DNA of 64,000 nucleotides from Roseomonas marmotae. Lineage in GTDB: Bacteria > Pseudomonadota > Alphaproteobacteria > Acetobacterales > Acetobacteraceae. Shown in pieces: positions 39,633 through 49,130 of this stretch. The position numbers and the translations under genes are program-made. The stretch is taken from positions 757,501-821,500 of the forward strand of contig NZ_CP061091.1 of the NCBI RefSeq assembly GCF_017654485.1, read 5' to 3'. The notes beneath the pieces are model-generated. The model did no database searches. It was given only the letters and a program-made list of their open reading frames with translations, and had not been told where the DNA came from. Each line of letters starts with the position of its first letter. The stretch's first letter is position 1.

Positions 39633-40652
39633 ATGGCGATGTGGAACATCGCGGCAGCCGGGGTATGGGCCATGGCGAAACCTGACGAGGACGAAATGGT
39701 GCCGGTGGCCTTGCAGCCGCAGCCGGGCGATTACGCCTATGACCTGGACCATGCGCTGTCCGCCGTGGTCACGCTGCATGCCCGCGTGCCGGAGGATGCC
39801 TTCACCGCCGGCACCCTGGGGACGGAACGGCTCGGCAATGCCGTCCTGATCCGCGAGAGCGGGCTGCTGCTCACCATCGGCTACCTCGTCACCGAGGCGG
39901 AGGAAATCTGGCTGACCACCGCCGGGGGCCGCGTCGTGGCGGGGCATGTCATGGCCTATGACCAGGTGACGGGCTTCGGCTTGGTGCAGGCGCTGGGGCC
40001 GCTCGGAATCCCGGCGCTGGCGCTGGGCGAATCCGGCCGGATCGAGGTCGGCGCGCGCATCGTCTTCGCCGGCGCGGGGGGGCGGCCGGCGGCGCTGGCG
40101 GGGCGGATCATCGCCCGGCAGGAATTCGCCGGCTACTGGGAATACCTGCTGGATGAAGCGATCTTCACCGCGCCCGCGCATCCGCACTGGGGCGGCGCGG
40201 CGCTGATCGGCCCGAAGGGCGACCTCATCGGCATCGGCTCGCTGCAACTCGGGCATGACCCCGGGGACGGGCGGGTGAGGATCCTCAACATGAGCGTGCC
40301 CACGGACCTGCTGAAGCCGATCCTGGAGGAGATGCTGATGCGGGGCCGCGCCAACCGTCCGCCGCGGCCCTGGCTGGGCGTCTCGGCCAGTTCGGACGAC
40401 GGGCAGGTCGTCCTGGCCGGTGTCACCCGGCGCGGCCCGGCGGCACGGGCCGGTCTGCGGGAGGGAGATGTCATCCTGGCGGTGGCGCAGGAGCCGGTGA
40501 ACGATCTCGCCGCCTTCCTGCGCGGCATCTGGTCGCTGGGCGAGGCGGGTGTGGACATCCCCCTGGTCGTCGAGCGCGAGGGAGACCGCTTCGAGGTCAG
40601 GGTCACCTCCGGCGATCGCCAGCGCTTCCTGAAATCGGCGCCGCTGCACTGA
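39633..40652 (+). CDS. HtrA-like (S1C) protein with PDZ domain, catalytic triad lost
   Basis: A 339-residue trypsin-fold domain (about 38-235) plus PDZ domain (about 245-330, WLGVSASSDDGQVVLAGVTR and GLREGDVILAVAQEPVND). The His expected in the NNHVV-type motif is Tyr (TIGYLV, Y84). The Asp region reads YDQVTGFGLV. The Ser of GNSGG is Trp in HWGGAALIG (W186). All three catalytic residues are therefore missing, and a peptide-binding or scaffold role is likely. No signal peptide or anchor is seen, so it may be cytoplasmic. A start at 39672 is also possible. Confidence 0.8.
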   Translation: MAMWNIAAAGVWAMAKPDEDEMVPVALQPQPGDYAYDLDHALSAVVTLHARVPEDAFTAGTLGTERLGNAVLIRESGLLLTIGYLVTEAEEIWLTTAGGRVVAGHVMAYDQVTGFGLVQALGPLGIPALALGESGRIEVGARIVFAGAGGRPAALAGRIIARQEFAGYWEYLLDEAIFTAPAHPHWGGAALIGPKGDLIGIGSLQLGHDPGDGRVRILNMSVPTDLLKPILEEMLMRGRANRPPRPWLGVSASSDDGQVVLAGVTRRGPAARAGLREGDVILAVAQEPVNDLAAFLRGIWSLGEAGVDIPLVVEREGDRFEVRVTSGDRQRFLKSAPLH

Positions 40653-40664
40653 CTGCGGGCGGCG

Positions 40665-40859
40665 CTAGACCCGGCTGATGCCCGGGCGCGTGATGCGTGG
40701 ATTGACCTGCCAGCTGGCCGGCCAGTAGCCGAAATGTTCCACGACGACGATGAGCACGGCGATGGCCAGCGCCGCCAGCATGAACAGGGCGGTCCGGCGT
40801 GACGGCGGGTTCCGCCACACCTGAAACAGGAAGATCGACAATCTCGTCAGCGGGTCCAT
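40665..40859 (-). CDS. Hypothetical small membrane protein
   Basis: A 64-residue protein with a short amphipathic start (DPLTRLSIFLFQVWRNPPSR), one strong hydrophobic helix (ALFMLAALAIAVLIVVV) and a tail HFGYWPASWQVNPRI. The topology is that of a single-pass inner-membrane protein. It is convergent with the HtrA-like gene, twelve bases apart. Many such unnamed proteins occur in Acetobacteraceae. No function can be given. Confidence 0.6.
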   Translation of the reverse strand: MDPLTRLSIFLFQVWRNPPSRRTALFMLAALAIAVLIVVVEHFGYWPASWQVNPRITRPGISRV

Positions 40860-41086
40860 GCGGCAGGAAACACCGGCATGGCGCCCGAAGTCCAATACCC
40901 TCCGGACAGAACCAGCATGCCGCGCCCACGCCGGGGAAGGGATGCTCACCGTTTCGGCATCGGCTTGGCCGTTATCGGGCCTTCCACACAGCCTTCTAGC
41001 AATTGCAATTCCGCTTCTCCGTAGTGCAAGCTTGGTAAGCCCCACGCGGCGGCGCTCATGATCGCCCGGGGGAAGGGAAGGATTCC

Positions 41087-42103
41087 ATGGATCAGCAAGA
41101 CCCGCCGCAGGGTGGTCGCCGCGCCCTGCTGGCCGCCGCTGCGGCGGCGCCGCTTCTGGGTGGCCTGAGCATCAGCCCGGCCGCCCTGGCGCAGGAAATG
41201 GGACGCTCCCAGAAGCCGCTGCGCGCCGCCTTCTCCAATGCCGGGCTGCAGGCCACCTGGTGCGCCCAGGGCAAGGCCGCCGCCGAATACTGGGGCAAGC
41301 TGTTCAATGTCGATGTCACCTGGTTCGATGGTGAGCTGAACGCCACCCGCCAGCGCGGCGCCATCGACAACATGGCCTCGCAGCGCTGGGATTTCGTGGC
41401 CATCCAGGCCTTCGGCATCGGCACTCTGACCGCGCCTGTGCGGAAGATGATCGATGCCGGCGTGCCTGTGATCGACATGGACACGCTGATCGCGCCGCTC
41501 GACCAGATCAATGTCCATAGCTTCCTGGCGCCGGACAATGAGTTCATGGGCGCTTCCGTGACCGAGGCGCTGATGCAGGCCATCGGCGGGGAGGGCACCA
41601 TCATCATGACCCAGGGCGCGCTGGGCCATACCGGCGCGCAGGGCCGCGCGCGCGGCTTCGATTCCGTGGTGAAGCGCTATCCCAAGGTTGAGGTGCTGGA
41701 CACCACGCCCGGCGACTGGGACGTGACCAAGGTAGCGCGCATCTGGGATACGCATCTGACCAAATTCCCCAAGATCAGCGCGGCCTACTTCCACAACGAC
41801 GACATGGCGCTGGCCGCTTACAACGTCATGCGCGCCAAGGGCCGCACCGATATCAAGATCGGCGGCTGCGATGCCATGCCGCCGGCCCTGGCGGCGGTGG
41901 CGGATGGGCGCATGCATGCCACCGTACGCAACCCCTCCGGCCGCATCCATGGCGGTGCCGTCATGGCCGGCGTGGCCGCGGTGGTGGCGGGCGAGAAGTC
42001 GGGCGCGGAGGGTATCCCAAAACACGTCATCACCGACGGCCCGGTGGTCACCAAGGCCAATGCCGCGGGCATGGCCTGGATGCAGAAGCACTACCTGATC
42101 TGA
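41087..42103 (+). CDS. Sugar ABC transporter periplasmic binding protein (RbsB-like)
   Basis: A 338-residue Peripla_BP_4 receptor. The signal peptide has RR before a hydrophobic run (ALLAAAAAAPLLGG), with cleavage near AALAQE (residue 36). Two lobes follow: QRGAIDNMASQRWDFVAIQA and GGEGTIIMTQGALGHTGAQG. The hinge/lobe-2 motif is KISAAYFHNDDMALAAY. The nearest group is the ribose/xylose/autoinducer receptors. The ligand is unknown. First gene of a transporter operon with the ATPase 13 bases downstream. Confidence 0.9.
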   Translation: MDQQDPPQGGRRALLAAAAAAPLLGGLSISPAALAQEMGRSQKPLRAAFSNAGLQATWCAQGKAAAEYWGKLFNVDVTWFDGELNATRQRGAIDNMASQRWDFVAIQAFGIGTLTAPVRKMIDAGVPVIDMDTLIAPLDQINVHSFLAPDNEFMGASVTEALMQAIGGEGTIIMTQGALGHTGAQGRARGFDSVVKRYPKVEVLDTTPGDWDVTKVARIWDTHLTKFPKISAAYFHNDDMALAAYNVMRAKGRTDIKIGGCDAMPPALAAVADGRMHATVRNPSGRIHGGAVMAGVAAVVAGEKSGAEGIPKHVITDGPVVTKANAAGMAWMQKHYLI

Positions 42104-42116
42104 CGGGGTTCCCCGC

Positions 42117-43622
42117 ATGACACCGGACGTGCCGCCGCTGCTGGAGTTGCGCGATGTCTCCAAGCGCTTCGCCAGCGTGGCGGCGCTGAGCGGCGTGGAT
42201 TTCATCCTCGGTCAGGGCGAGATCCACGGCCTCGTCGGCGAGAATGGCGCAGGCAAGAGCACGCTGATGAAGATCATCGCCGGCGTGCATGCCGAATATG
42301 ACGGCGAGATGCGGCTGGACGGGCATCCCGTCCGCTTCCGCTCGCCGCGCGACGCGCGCGATGCCGGTATCGGCATGGTGCATCAGGAGCTTTCCATCGT
42401 GCCGGCGCTCTCGGCGGCGGAGAATGTGCTGCTGGGCGCCCAGCCAACCAACCGCCTGGGCCTGGTCTCATGGGGGCGGATGCGGGAACAGGCCCGGCAG
42501 CAGCTGGAGATGCTTGGCATCACGGTGGACCCGACGGTGCCGGCGGGCTCCCTGCCGCTCGGGCTCCAGCAGATGATCGAGCTGGCGCGCGTGCTGCTCT
42601 CCGGCGCGCGCATCCTGATTCTGGATGAGCCGACCTCGGCCCTTTCCCCGCCCGAGGTGGAAAAACTCTTCGCGCTGCTGGAGCGGCTGCGCGCCACCGG
42701 CCGCAGCGTCGTCTTCATCTCGCACTTCCTCGACGATGTGCTCCGTATTTCCGACCAGGTCACGGTCTTCCGCAACGGGCGGCGCGTCGGCGGCGCCGCG
42801 ACGCGGGACTTGACCAAACCCTGGCTGATCGAGCGCATGATCGGCGGCGGGCATGAACGGCTCGAGGAGAGTTATACCGACGAGGTGGTGCTGCCGCCCC
42901 GCCCCTCCACCCCGCCGGTGCTGGAGGCGGAGGATCTCGGCGTGTCCGGGCTGTTCGAAGGCGCGTCCCTGCAGGTGCATGCGGGGGAGGTGCTGGGCAT
43001 CTATGGCTTCATGGGCTCAGGCCAGCTGGAACTGGCGCGCGCCCTGTCCGGCAAGCTGCGGCTGGACCACGGCATGGTGCGCGTGGATGGCCGCCCGGCC
43101 CGGCTGCGCGGCGGCACGCCGGCCGCCAAGCGCGCGGGCATCGCCTTCGTGCCCGAAAGCCGCCGCGCCATGCTCTTCGCGCCGGAGCCTGTCTATCGCA
43201 ATATCAGCATCTCCGTGCTGGAGCGGATCGGCCGCATCCTGCTGCATCCGCGCGTCGAGCGCGGCATCGCCGAGGGACATGTCCGGCGCCTGGGCGTGCG
43301 TCCCGCGCGGGTGGATCTGCCGGTAGGCCAGCTCTCCGGCGGCAACCAGCAGAAGGTGGCGCTGGCCCGCTGGCTGACGCATCTGCCGCGCATCCTGCTG
43401 CTGAGCGAGCCGACGCGCGGCATGGATGTCGGCGCCAAGGACGATGTGGTGCGGATCGTGCGCGCGCTGCGCGCGGAGGGCATCGGCATCGTCGTGGTCT
43501 CCTCCGAGCCGGAGACCGTCCTTTCCCTCGCCGACCGCATCCTGGTGATGCGGCGCGGCAGTCTCGCGCAGGAATTCGCCGGCGAAGCGGTGGGCAAGGA
43601 CCGCCTGCTGGCCGCCGCTTGA
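42117..43622 (+). CDS. Sugar ABC transporter ATPase (RbsA-like, two domains)
   Basis: A 501-residue protein with two ABC domains in tandem, the usual design for ribose-type importers. Domain 1: Walker A GENGAGKSTLMKIIAG (near residue 42), signature region PLGLQQMIELARVLL, Walker B ILILDEPTSALSP. Domain 2: degenerate Walker A YGFMGSGQLELARAL, which is normal for the RbsA class, signature LSGGNQQKVALARWL, and Walker B LLLSEPTRGMDVGAKDD. It couples ATP hydrolysis to transport by the next gene product. Confidence 0.93.
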   Translation: MTPDVPPLLELRDVSKRFASVAALSGVDFILGQGEIHGLVGENGAGKSTLMKIIAGVHAEYDGEMRLDGHPVRFRSPRDARDAGIGMVHQELSIVPALSAAENVLLGAQPTNRLGLVSWGRMREQARQQLEMLGITVDPTVPAGSLPLGLQQMIELARVLLSGARILILDEPTSALSPPEVEKLFALLERLRATGRSVVFISHFLDDVLRISDQVTVFRNGRRVGGAATRDLTKPWLIERMIGGGHERLEESYTDEVVLPPRPSTPPVLEAEDLGVSGLFEGASLQVHAGEVLGIYGFMGSGQLELARALSGKLRLDHGMVRVDGRPARLRGGTPAAKRAGIAFVPESRRAMLFAPEPVYRNISISVLERIGRILLHPRVERGIAEGHVRRLGVRPARVDLPVGQLSGGNQQKVALARWLTHLPRILLLSEPTRGMDVGAKDDVVRIVRALRAEGIGIVVVSSEPETVLSLADRILVMRRGSLAQEFAGEAVGKDRLLAAA

Positions 43623-43632
43623 AGGAAGCCCG

Positions 43633-44661
43633 ATGTCCGCACCCCTGACCGATCCCGTGCCGATGCGCGAGCCCCTGTGGCACCGCCTCGGCGGGCAGCT
43701 CCGCAACCTCGCGCCCTTCGTTACCCTGATCCTGCTGGTGGCGCTGTTCAGCCTGCTCAGCCCCTCCTTCGCGACGCTGGGCAATCTCGGCAATATCCTG
43801 CAGCAGGTCTCCATCACCGCCATCATCGCGGTGGGCCTGACCTATGTGATCCTCTGCGCCGAGATCGACCTCAGCGTCGCCAGCATCGCCAATGCCGCGG
43901 GCATCCTGCTGGCCTTCTTCACGTTGCAGGATGCCAGCGTCAATATCGCCAATATCCCGCTGCCGGGGCCGCTGGCGATCCTGCTGGCGCTGGCGGGCTG
44001 CATGGCGCTGGGGGCCATCACCGCCGTCGGCGTGACCTGGATCGGCATCCCTTCCTTCATCATGACGCTGGCCATGCTGCAGATCGGCAATGGCATCGGC
44101 GCGCTGCTGGTGCGCGGGCAGATCGCCTACACGGTGCCAGAGCTGATCACGAAGCTCGGCAGCGGCTCAATCGGGCCCGTGCCCTGGATCGTGCTGGTGG
44201 CGGCGCTGGTGCTGCTGGTGGGGCACCTGGTGCTGACCTATACGCGCTTCGGCCGCTACGTCTACATGGTCGGCGGCAACCGCGAGGCGGCCGAGCATTC
44301 CGGCGTCAACGTCAAGGCCGTGGTGGCGGCGGTGATGATGATCTCGGCGCTCTGCTCGGGCATCGCCGGCATGCTGGGCGTCGCCTATTTCGGCAGCGCG
44401 CAGCAGAACCAGTTCGACAACTACCTGCTGGATGCCATTTCCGCCGTGGTGGTCGGCGGCACCAGCCTCTTCGGCGGGCAGGGCGGCATCGGCAATACCA
44501 TCGTTGGCGTGCTGGTGCTGGGGGTGCTGAACAATGGCCTTGACCATGTCCGCATGGACAGCTTCCTGAAGATCCTGATCCGCGGGCTGGTGCTGCTGCT
44601 GGCGCTGGTCATCAATGTCTATGCCCAGCGGCTGCGGAACCAGCAGCGCAGCGTGGGCTGA
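43633..44661 (+). CDS. Sugar ABC transporter permease (RbsC-like)
   Basis: A 342-residue inner-membrane permease of the BPD_transp_2 class with 8-10 hydrophobic segments. Family motifs: ITAIIAVGLTYVILCAEIDL (the IDLSV hallmark), GIPSFIMTLAMLQI, the coupling loop YTRFGRYVYMVGGNREAAEH, and NQFDNYLLDAISAVVVGGTS with LFGGQGGIGNT. One copy would form a homodimer. It follows the ATPase by ten bases, and the dehydrogenase gene follows after 91 bases. Confidence 0.93.
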   Translation: MSAPLTDPVPMREPLWHRLGGQLRNLAPFVTLILLVALFSLLSPSFATLGNLGNILQQVSITAIIAVGLTYVILCAEIDLSVASIANAAGILLAFFTLQDASVNIANIPLPGPLAILLALAGCMALGAITAVGVTWIGIPSFIMTLAMLQIGNGIGALLVRGQIAYTVPELITKLGSGSIGPVPWIVLVAALVLLVGHLVLTYTRFGRYVYMVGGNREAAEHSGVNVKAVVAAVMMISALCSGIAGMLGVAYFGSAQQNQFDNYLLDAISAVVVGGTSLFGGQGGIGNTIVGVLVLGVLNNGLDHVRMDSFLKILIRGLVLLLALVINVYAQRLRNQQRSVG

Positions 44662-44752
44662 GCGGGCACTTCCCAGGCACGCCGTCCGGGGCCAGACTGC
44701 CGCGGTCGCCCCGGCCGGGGTGGCGTGCCTGGAGAAGGAGCGGAACGGCAGC

Positions 44753-45502
44753 ATGGAAATCCGGTTCGACGACCAGCTGGTCGCAGTCAGCGGCGCCGGC
44801 CATGGCTTCGGCCTGGCCATCGCCGAGGCTTTCGCCCGCGATGGCGCGCGCGTCTTCGGCACTTTGATGCCGGGACAGGCCGCACCGGCGACGGAGCTGC
44901 CGATCCGCTTCCAGCCGGTGAACCTGGCCGACCGCGCCGCCGCCGCCGCCTGGGTGGCGGATATCGAGGCCGAGACCGGCCATGCCGTGGACATCCTGGT
45001 GAACAATGCCGGTGGCGTGGCCGGGCAGGTGCATCATCCGCTGGAGGATGTGTCGGATGCCGAGTGGGACGCGGTCTTCGACATCAACATCCATGCCTGC
45101 TTCGCGCTCTGCCGCGCCGTGGCGCCGGGCATGAAGCGGCAGCAGCGCGGCTGCATTGTCAATATCGGCTCCAATGCCGGGCTGCGTCCATCGCTGACGG
45201 GCATCCAGGCCTATACGGCGGCGAAACACGCCCTGACCGGGCTCACCCGGCAGCTGGCGATGGAATTCGGCCCCTCCGGCATCACCGTGAACTGCATCGC
45301 GCCCGGCTTCTTCCGTACCAATCCCGCATCGGAACAGCAGTGGCAGGGTTATGGGGAAGACGGGCAGGCGGCAATGGTCGGACGCATCGCGCTGCGGCGG
45401 TTGGGGCGCGCCGAGGATATCGCCTCGGCATGCCTCTTCTTCGCCTCGCCGCTGGCGGAATACGTGACGGGGCAGGTCCTTTCGGTGGACGGAGGGCGTT
45501 AG
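44753..45502 (+). CDS. Short-chain dehydrogenase/reductase
   Basis: A 249-residue Rossmann-fold enzyme of the classical SDR type. The cofactor motif is VSGAGHGFGLAIAEAF (near residue 13, TGxxxGxG-like with Ser for Thr), NNAGG lies near residue 84, and the catalytic set is Ser in NIGSNAG, with YTAAKHAL (Tyr and Lys, near 155-159). The C-terminal PxxxxRTNPA loop is also seen. The downstream position after a sugar importer suggests it oxidises the imported sugar or polyol. The frame opens earlier, but ATG 44753 has GGAG upstream. Confidence 0.9.
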   Translation: MEIRFDDQLVAVSGAGHGFGLAIAEAFARDGARVFGTLMPGQAAPATELPIRFQPVNLADRAAAAAWVADIEAETGHAVDILVNNAGGVAGQVHHPLEDVSDAEWDAVFDINIHACFALCRAVAPGMKRQQRGCIVNIGSNAGLRPSLTGIQAYTAAKHALTGLTRQLAMEFGPSGITVNCIAPGFFRTNPASEQQWQGYGEDGQAAMVGRIALRRLGRAEDIASACLFFASPLAEYVTGQVLSVDGGR

Positions 45503-45636
45503 GAGCAAGGGCATGAGGCGCGACCTCGTGGCCCTCGCCTGAAGGCGGGCCTGGGCGGCGGCAACCTGGCGGCGCCTGCGAGGTTGGACCAGGGCCGCCG
45601 CGCATGGCGGCCTGATGCAAGGAGGACAGCCGCGGA

Positions 45637-45840
45637 ATGATGGAACAGCCCCTCGCCACCCTGGCGCGATCCAGCGAGATGAATGCCACGGTGGATCTGC
45701 GCCTGGGCCATGGCGTCACGCTGAACGCCACGGCCCGCGCCACGCCGGCTGGCCTGCTCGCCATCGGGGGGCTGGTCTCGGCGATCCTGCTCTCCACCGC
45801 CGTGCTGGTGCGCGTGGCGAAATGGCCGCCCAGGGACTGA
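45637..45840 (+). CDS. Hypothetical small membrane protein
   Basis: A 67-residue protein with a strong ribosome-binding site (AAGGAGGACAGCC upstream). Residues 1-37 are polar (MNATVDLRLGHGVTLNATAR), followed by a hydrophobic helix (AGLLAIGGLVSAILLSTAVL) and a basic end AKWPPRD, so a single-pass membrane protein. No family recognised. It lies between the sugar operon and a convergent receptor gene. Confidence 0.6.
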   Translation: MMEQPLATLARSSEMNATVDLRLGHGVTLNATARATPAGLLAIGGLVSAILLSTAVLVRVAKWPPRD

Positions 45841-45856
45841 GGCGGCGCCCGGCGCG

Positions 45857-46837
45857 CTACTCCAGCCTGATATCCGCCTTCCGGATCACCTCGTGCCAGG
45901 AGGCCATGTCTCCCCGCACCGTCTGGCCGAATTCCTCCAGCGAGCTGCCGACCGGCGTCAGCCCCAGCTCCGTCAGGCGCGTCCGCACATTCTCCTGCCC
46001 CAGCGCCTGGCGGAAGGCGGCGTTCAGCCGCTCCGCGACCGGTGCCGGGATGCGGGCGGGCGCGAAGATGCCGAGCCAGTAGCCGATATCGAAATCCTTC
46101 ATCCCGCTCTCCACCGCCGTCGGCACCTGCGGCAGCAGGGGGGAGCGCCCGCTGCCCGTGACGGCCAGCCCGCGCAGCTGCCCGTCCTGTACCAGGGAGC
46201 GGGAGCCCTGGATCGTGTCGAAGACATACTGGATCTCGTTGGCGAGCAGTCCCGTGATGGAAGGGCCGCCGCCACGATAGGGCACATGCGTCACCTCGAT
46301 CCCGGCCTGCTGGGCGAAGAGCGCGCCGATCAGATGGCCGGAGGAGCCGATGCCGGCCGAGCCGTAGAGCAGCTTGCCCGGATGGGCACGGGCATGGGCG
46401 ATCAGCCCGTCCAGGTCCTGCGCGGGCAGCCTGGGATTGGCCACCAGCAGATAGGGGCCGCGCACGGCCTCGGTCAGCGGCAGGAGGTCCGTCTCCGCGC
46501 GGTAGGGCAGGTTGCTCTTCAGCGAGGGCTCGGTGGCGATGGCGGTGGTGTGCAGCAGCAGCGTGTAGCCATCCGGCTCCGCGCGGGCGACGCTTTCCGT
46601 GCCGATGGCGCCGGCGGCGCCCGAACGGTTCTCGACGATCATCGGCTGGCCAAGCAGGCTTTGCATCTGCGCCGCCAGCAGCCGTGCCACGGGATCGGTC
46701 GAGCCGCCGGGGGGATAGGGCACGACCAGCTTGATGGGCCGGTCGGGAAAGCCCGCGGCGATGGCCGGGGCGGGGAGCAGCGAAGCGGCCGGGGCCAGCA
46801 ACAGCGCGCGCGAGAGCGCGCGGCGCGTCATCCGCAT
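45857..46837 (-). CDS. Bug/TctC-family periplasmic substrate-binding protein
   Basis: A 326-residue receptor with signal peptide (MTRRALSRALLLAPAASLL, cleavage near AIAAG). Signature segments: VVPYPPGGSTDPVARLLA, IVENRSGAAGAIGTESVARA, HVPYRGGGPSITGLLANEI. It is probably a high-affinity carboxylate receptor; no membrane components are adjacent. It lies downstream of, and in the same direction as, the LysR regulator, which may control it. Confidence 0.9.
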   Translation of the reverse strand: MRMTRRALSRALLLAPAASLLPAPAIAAGFPDRPIKLVVPYPPGGSTDPVARLLAAQMQSLLGQPMIVENRSGAAGAIGTESVARAEPDGYTLLLHTTAIATEPSLKSNLPYRAETDLLPLTEAVRGPYLLVANPRLPAQDLDGLIAHARAHPGKLLYGSAGIGSSGHLIGALFAQQAGIEVTHVPYRGGGPSITGLLANEIQYVFDTIQGSRSLVQDGQLRGLAVTGSGRSPLLPQVPTAVESGMKDFDIGYWLGIFAPARIPAPVAERLNAAFRQALGQENVRTRLTELGLTPVGSSLEEFGQTVRGDMASWHEVIRKADIRLE

Positions 46838-46982
46838 GGATCGTTCCTTCCTCTCTCGCCGACGGCTTGTTCTGTTCTCCGCCGGCGTAACAGCGCGACC
46901 CGCACAGGCTAGCGATCCCGCCGGTCTTCCGGAAACCGCGCGTCCTGCATGCCATCCTTACGGCAGGCGTAAAGATCGGCGT

Positions 46983-47903
46983 TCAGGTTGGGCGCTCCGG
47001 CAGGGCCTCGCGGAACTGCGCCACCAGGAAGTCCAGGAAGGCGCGCAGCCGGGCCGGCATATGCGGCGTGCGAAGATAGACGGCATAGATGCCGTTCTCG
47101 AATTCCGTATGGCTGACGGTATGGGAGGCGAAAAGCCGCACCAGCCGGCCATCCGCCAGTTCCCGGTGGATCGACCAGTCCGGCAGCAGGGCGATGCCGA
47201 TCCCGGCCTTGGCTGCCGCCACCACGGCCGGGCCATTGTCGCTACGGATGCTGCCATGCACCGGAACCTCGGTCAGCGCACCGTCCCGGTCCAGGAAGCG
47301 CCAGATGGTGCGCGCCATGTTCACCCGGTAGATCAGGCAATTATGCCGCATCAGCTCCATCGGCTCGCGCGGCGCCGGGTGGCGGGCCAGGTAGTCCGGC
47401 GTGGCGCAGACGATCCGCTCGCTGCTGGCCAGCTTGCGCACCATCAGCGCCGAATCCTCCAGCTTGCCGATGCGGATGTCGATATCGACATTCCGCTCGA
47501 TCAGGTCCACCAGCTCGTTCGAAAGGGAGATGTCCAGCTCCACATCGGGATACTCGGCCAGAAAGCGCGGCAGGGCCGGGACGATATAATGCTGCCCCAC
47601 CAGCATGCGCGAATGCACCCTGAGCATGCCGCGCGGCTTCAGCTCCAGGCTGGAGACGCTGGCATTCGCCTCCTCCACCTGATGCAGGATCTGCTCGGCC
47701 TGGCGGGCATAGAGCTCGCCGGCCTCGGTCAGCGTCAGGCGGCGGCTGGTGCGATGGATCAGCCGCGCCCCCAGCCCTTCCTCCAGGCTTTGCAACTGGC
47801 GGGAGACGGAGGCGGGCGAAAGCCCCAGAAGCCGCCCGGCCGCGGAGAGGCTGCCGCTCTGCACGACGCTGACGAAGACGCGCATGGCCCGCAGCGATTC
47901 CAC
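46983..47903 (-). CDS. LysR-family transcriptional regulator
   Basis: A 306-residue regulator. The N-terminal winged helix (residues 1-60) has MRVFVSVVQSGSLSAAGRLL and SPASVSRQLQSLEEGLGARL, and the linker helix follows. The effector domain (about 90-295) starts GMLRVHSRMLVGQHYIVPAL. It is similar in layout to the DhcR/YafC subgroup. It is divergent from the Bug-crotonase operon at 48154 (250-base intergenic region) and upstream of another Bug gene, so it may govern both. Confidence 0.9.
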   Translation of the reverse strand: MESLRAMRVFVSVVQSGSLSAAGRLLGLSPASVSRQLQSLEEGLGARLIHRTSRRLTLTEAGELYARQAEQILHQVEEANASVSSLELKPRGMLRVHSRMLVGQHYIVPALPRFLAEYPDVELDISLSNELVDLIERNVDIDIRIGKLEDSALMVRKLASSERIVCATPDYLARHPAPREPMELMRHNCLIYRVNMARTIWRFLDRDGALTEVPVHGSIRSDNGPAVVAAAKAGIGIALLPDWSIHRELADGRLVRLFASHTVSHTEFENGIYAVYLRTPHMPARLRAFLDFLVAQFREALPERPT

Positions 47904-48153
47904 GCTTCCCTCCTTTTTGCCGGCTTCGCGCCGTGTGGCGGAAATTATGCGGCGGTCTGCCGGGACGAGCCACCAGCCGCAGGGTGGTAATCAGCAAACC
48001 ACGGCGGTTCCAGGCGCTTTTCCCCTCGATCTTTACGTCTGGCGGAAGGATGCCGCTCGCTTCCCGTGCATTCCGCCCGGGGAATGGCGGATGTTAGCAG
48101 TCAGTTCCCGGAAGGGGCGCATCGCGACGCCCCGGGATGCGAGGACAACGTCC

Positions 48154-49125
48154 ATGACCACTCGCCGCCGGCTGTTGCAGGCCGCCGCTCTCGCCGCACC
48201 CGCGCTTGGCCTGGGGACCGCCCGGGCGCAGACTGGCGGCCGCGCCATCCGCTTCGTCGTGCCCTTCGCGGCGGGTGGTGGCTCGGATGTGGTGGCCCGG
48301 CTCTTCACCGAGGATCTGTCCAGGGCGCTCGGCGCGCCGGTCGTGATCGACAACCGGCCGGGCATGGCGGGCTCCCTCGGCGCCGACAGCGTGGCGAAGT
48401 CGCCGCCGGACGGCACCAGCATCGTCATCTGCACCCCCGGCGTGCAGATGACCAATCCCTTCCTCTATCCCGCTCTGCCCTATGATGCGGAGAAGGATTT
48501 CACGCCCATCATCCATCTGGCGGAGCTGCCGAACCTGCTGGTGGTGCATCCCTCCGTGCCCGCGCGGAGCACGGCGGAGCTGATCGCCTACCTGAAGAAG
48601 AACCCGGGCAAGGTGAATTTCGCCTCCAGCGGCCCCGGCTCCTCCTCCCATCTGGCCGCCGAGCTTTTCAAATCCATGGCGCAGGTGGAGATCACGCATG
48701 TTCCCTATCGCGGCTCCGGCCCCGCGCTGATCGACCTGGTGGCGGGCCGCGTGCAGATGGCGGTGGACAGCTTCTCCGCCATGATGCCGGTGGCGCGCGC
48801 GGGGCAGTTGCGCGCGCTCGGCATCTCCACCGAGGCGCGGCGGCCGGAAGCGCCGGATGTCCCCGCCATCGCCGAGGCCCTGCCGGGCTATGAGGCCTCC
48901 ACCCTGCTCTATATCGCCGGGCCTGCCGGGATGCCCGCGCCGGTGGTGCAGCGGCTGAATGCCGCCTTCAACGAGGCCCTGAAGATCCAGCGCATCCGCG
49001 ACCGTTTCCGCGAGCTGGGCATGGTGCCGACCGGCGGCAGGCCGGAGGAATTGCAGGACATCATCGTCACACAGACGAGGAAATGGAAGCGGGTGATCGA
49101 GATCTCGGGCGCGCGCGTGGAGTGA
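48154..49125 (+). CDS. Bug/TctC-family periplasmic substrate-binding protein
   Basis: A 323-residue receptor. The signal peptide is twin-arginine-like (TTRRRLLQAAALAAPALG, cleavage near ARAQT). Signature segments: VVPFAAGGGSDVVARLFTED, VIDNRPGMAGSLGADSVAKS, HVPYRGSGPALIDLVAGRV. It is the first gene of an operon with a crotonase six bases downstream and two hot-dog proteins, so the ligand is probably a carboxylic acid that is then degraded as a CoA ester. The long open frame upstream is not used: ATG 48154 begins the signal peptide. Confidence 0.9.
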   Translation: MTTRRRLLQAAALAAPALGLGTARAQTGGRAIRFVVPFAAGGGSDVVARLFTEDLSRALGAPVVIDNRPGMAGSLGADSVAKSPPDGTSIVICTPGVQMTNPFLYPALPYDAEKDFTPIIHLAELPNLLVVHPSVPARSTAELIAYLKKNPGKVNFASSGPGSSSHLAAELFKSMAQVEITHVPYRGSGPALIDLVAGRVQMAVDSFSAMMPVARAGQLRALGISTEARRPEAPDVPAIAEALPGYEASTLLYIAGPAGMPAPVVQRLNAAFNEALKIQRIRDRFRELGMVPTGGRPEELQDIIVTQTRKWKRVIEISGARVE

Positions 49126-49130
49126 GCAGG

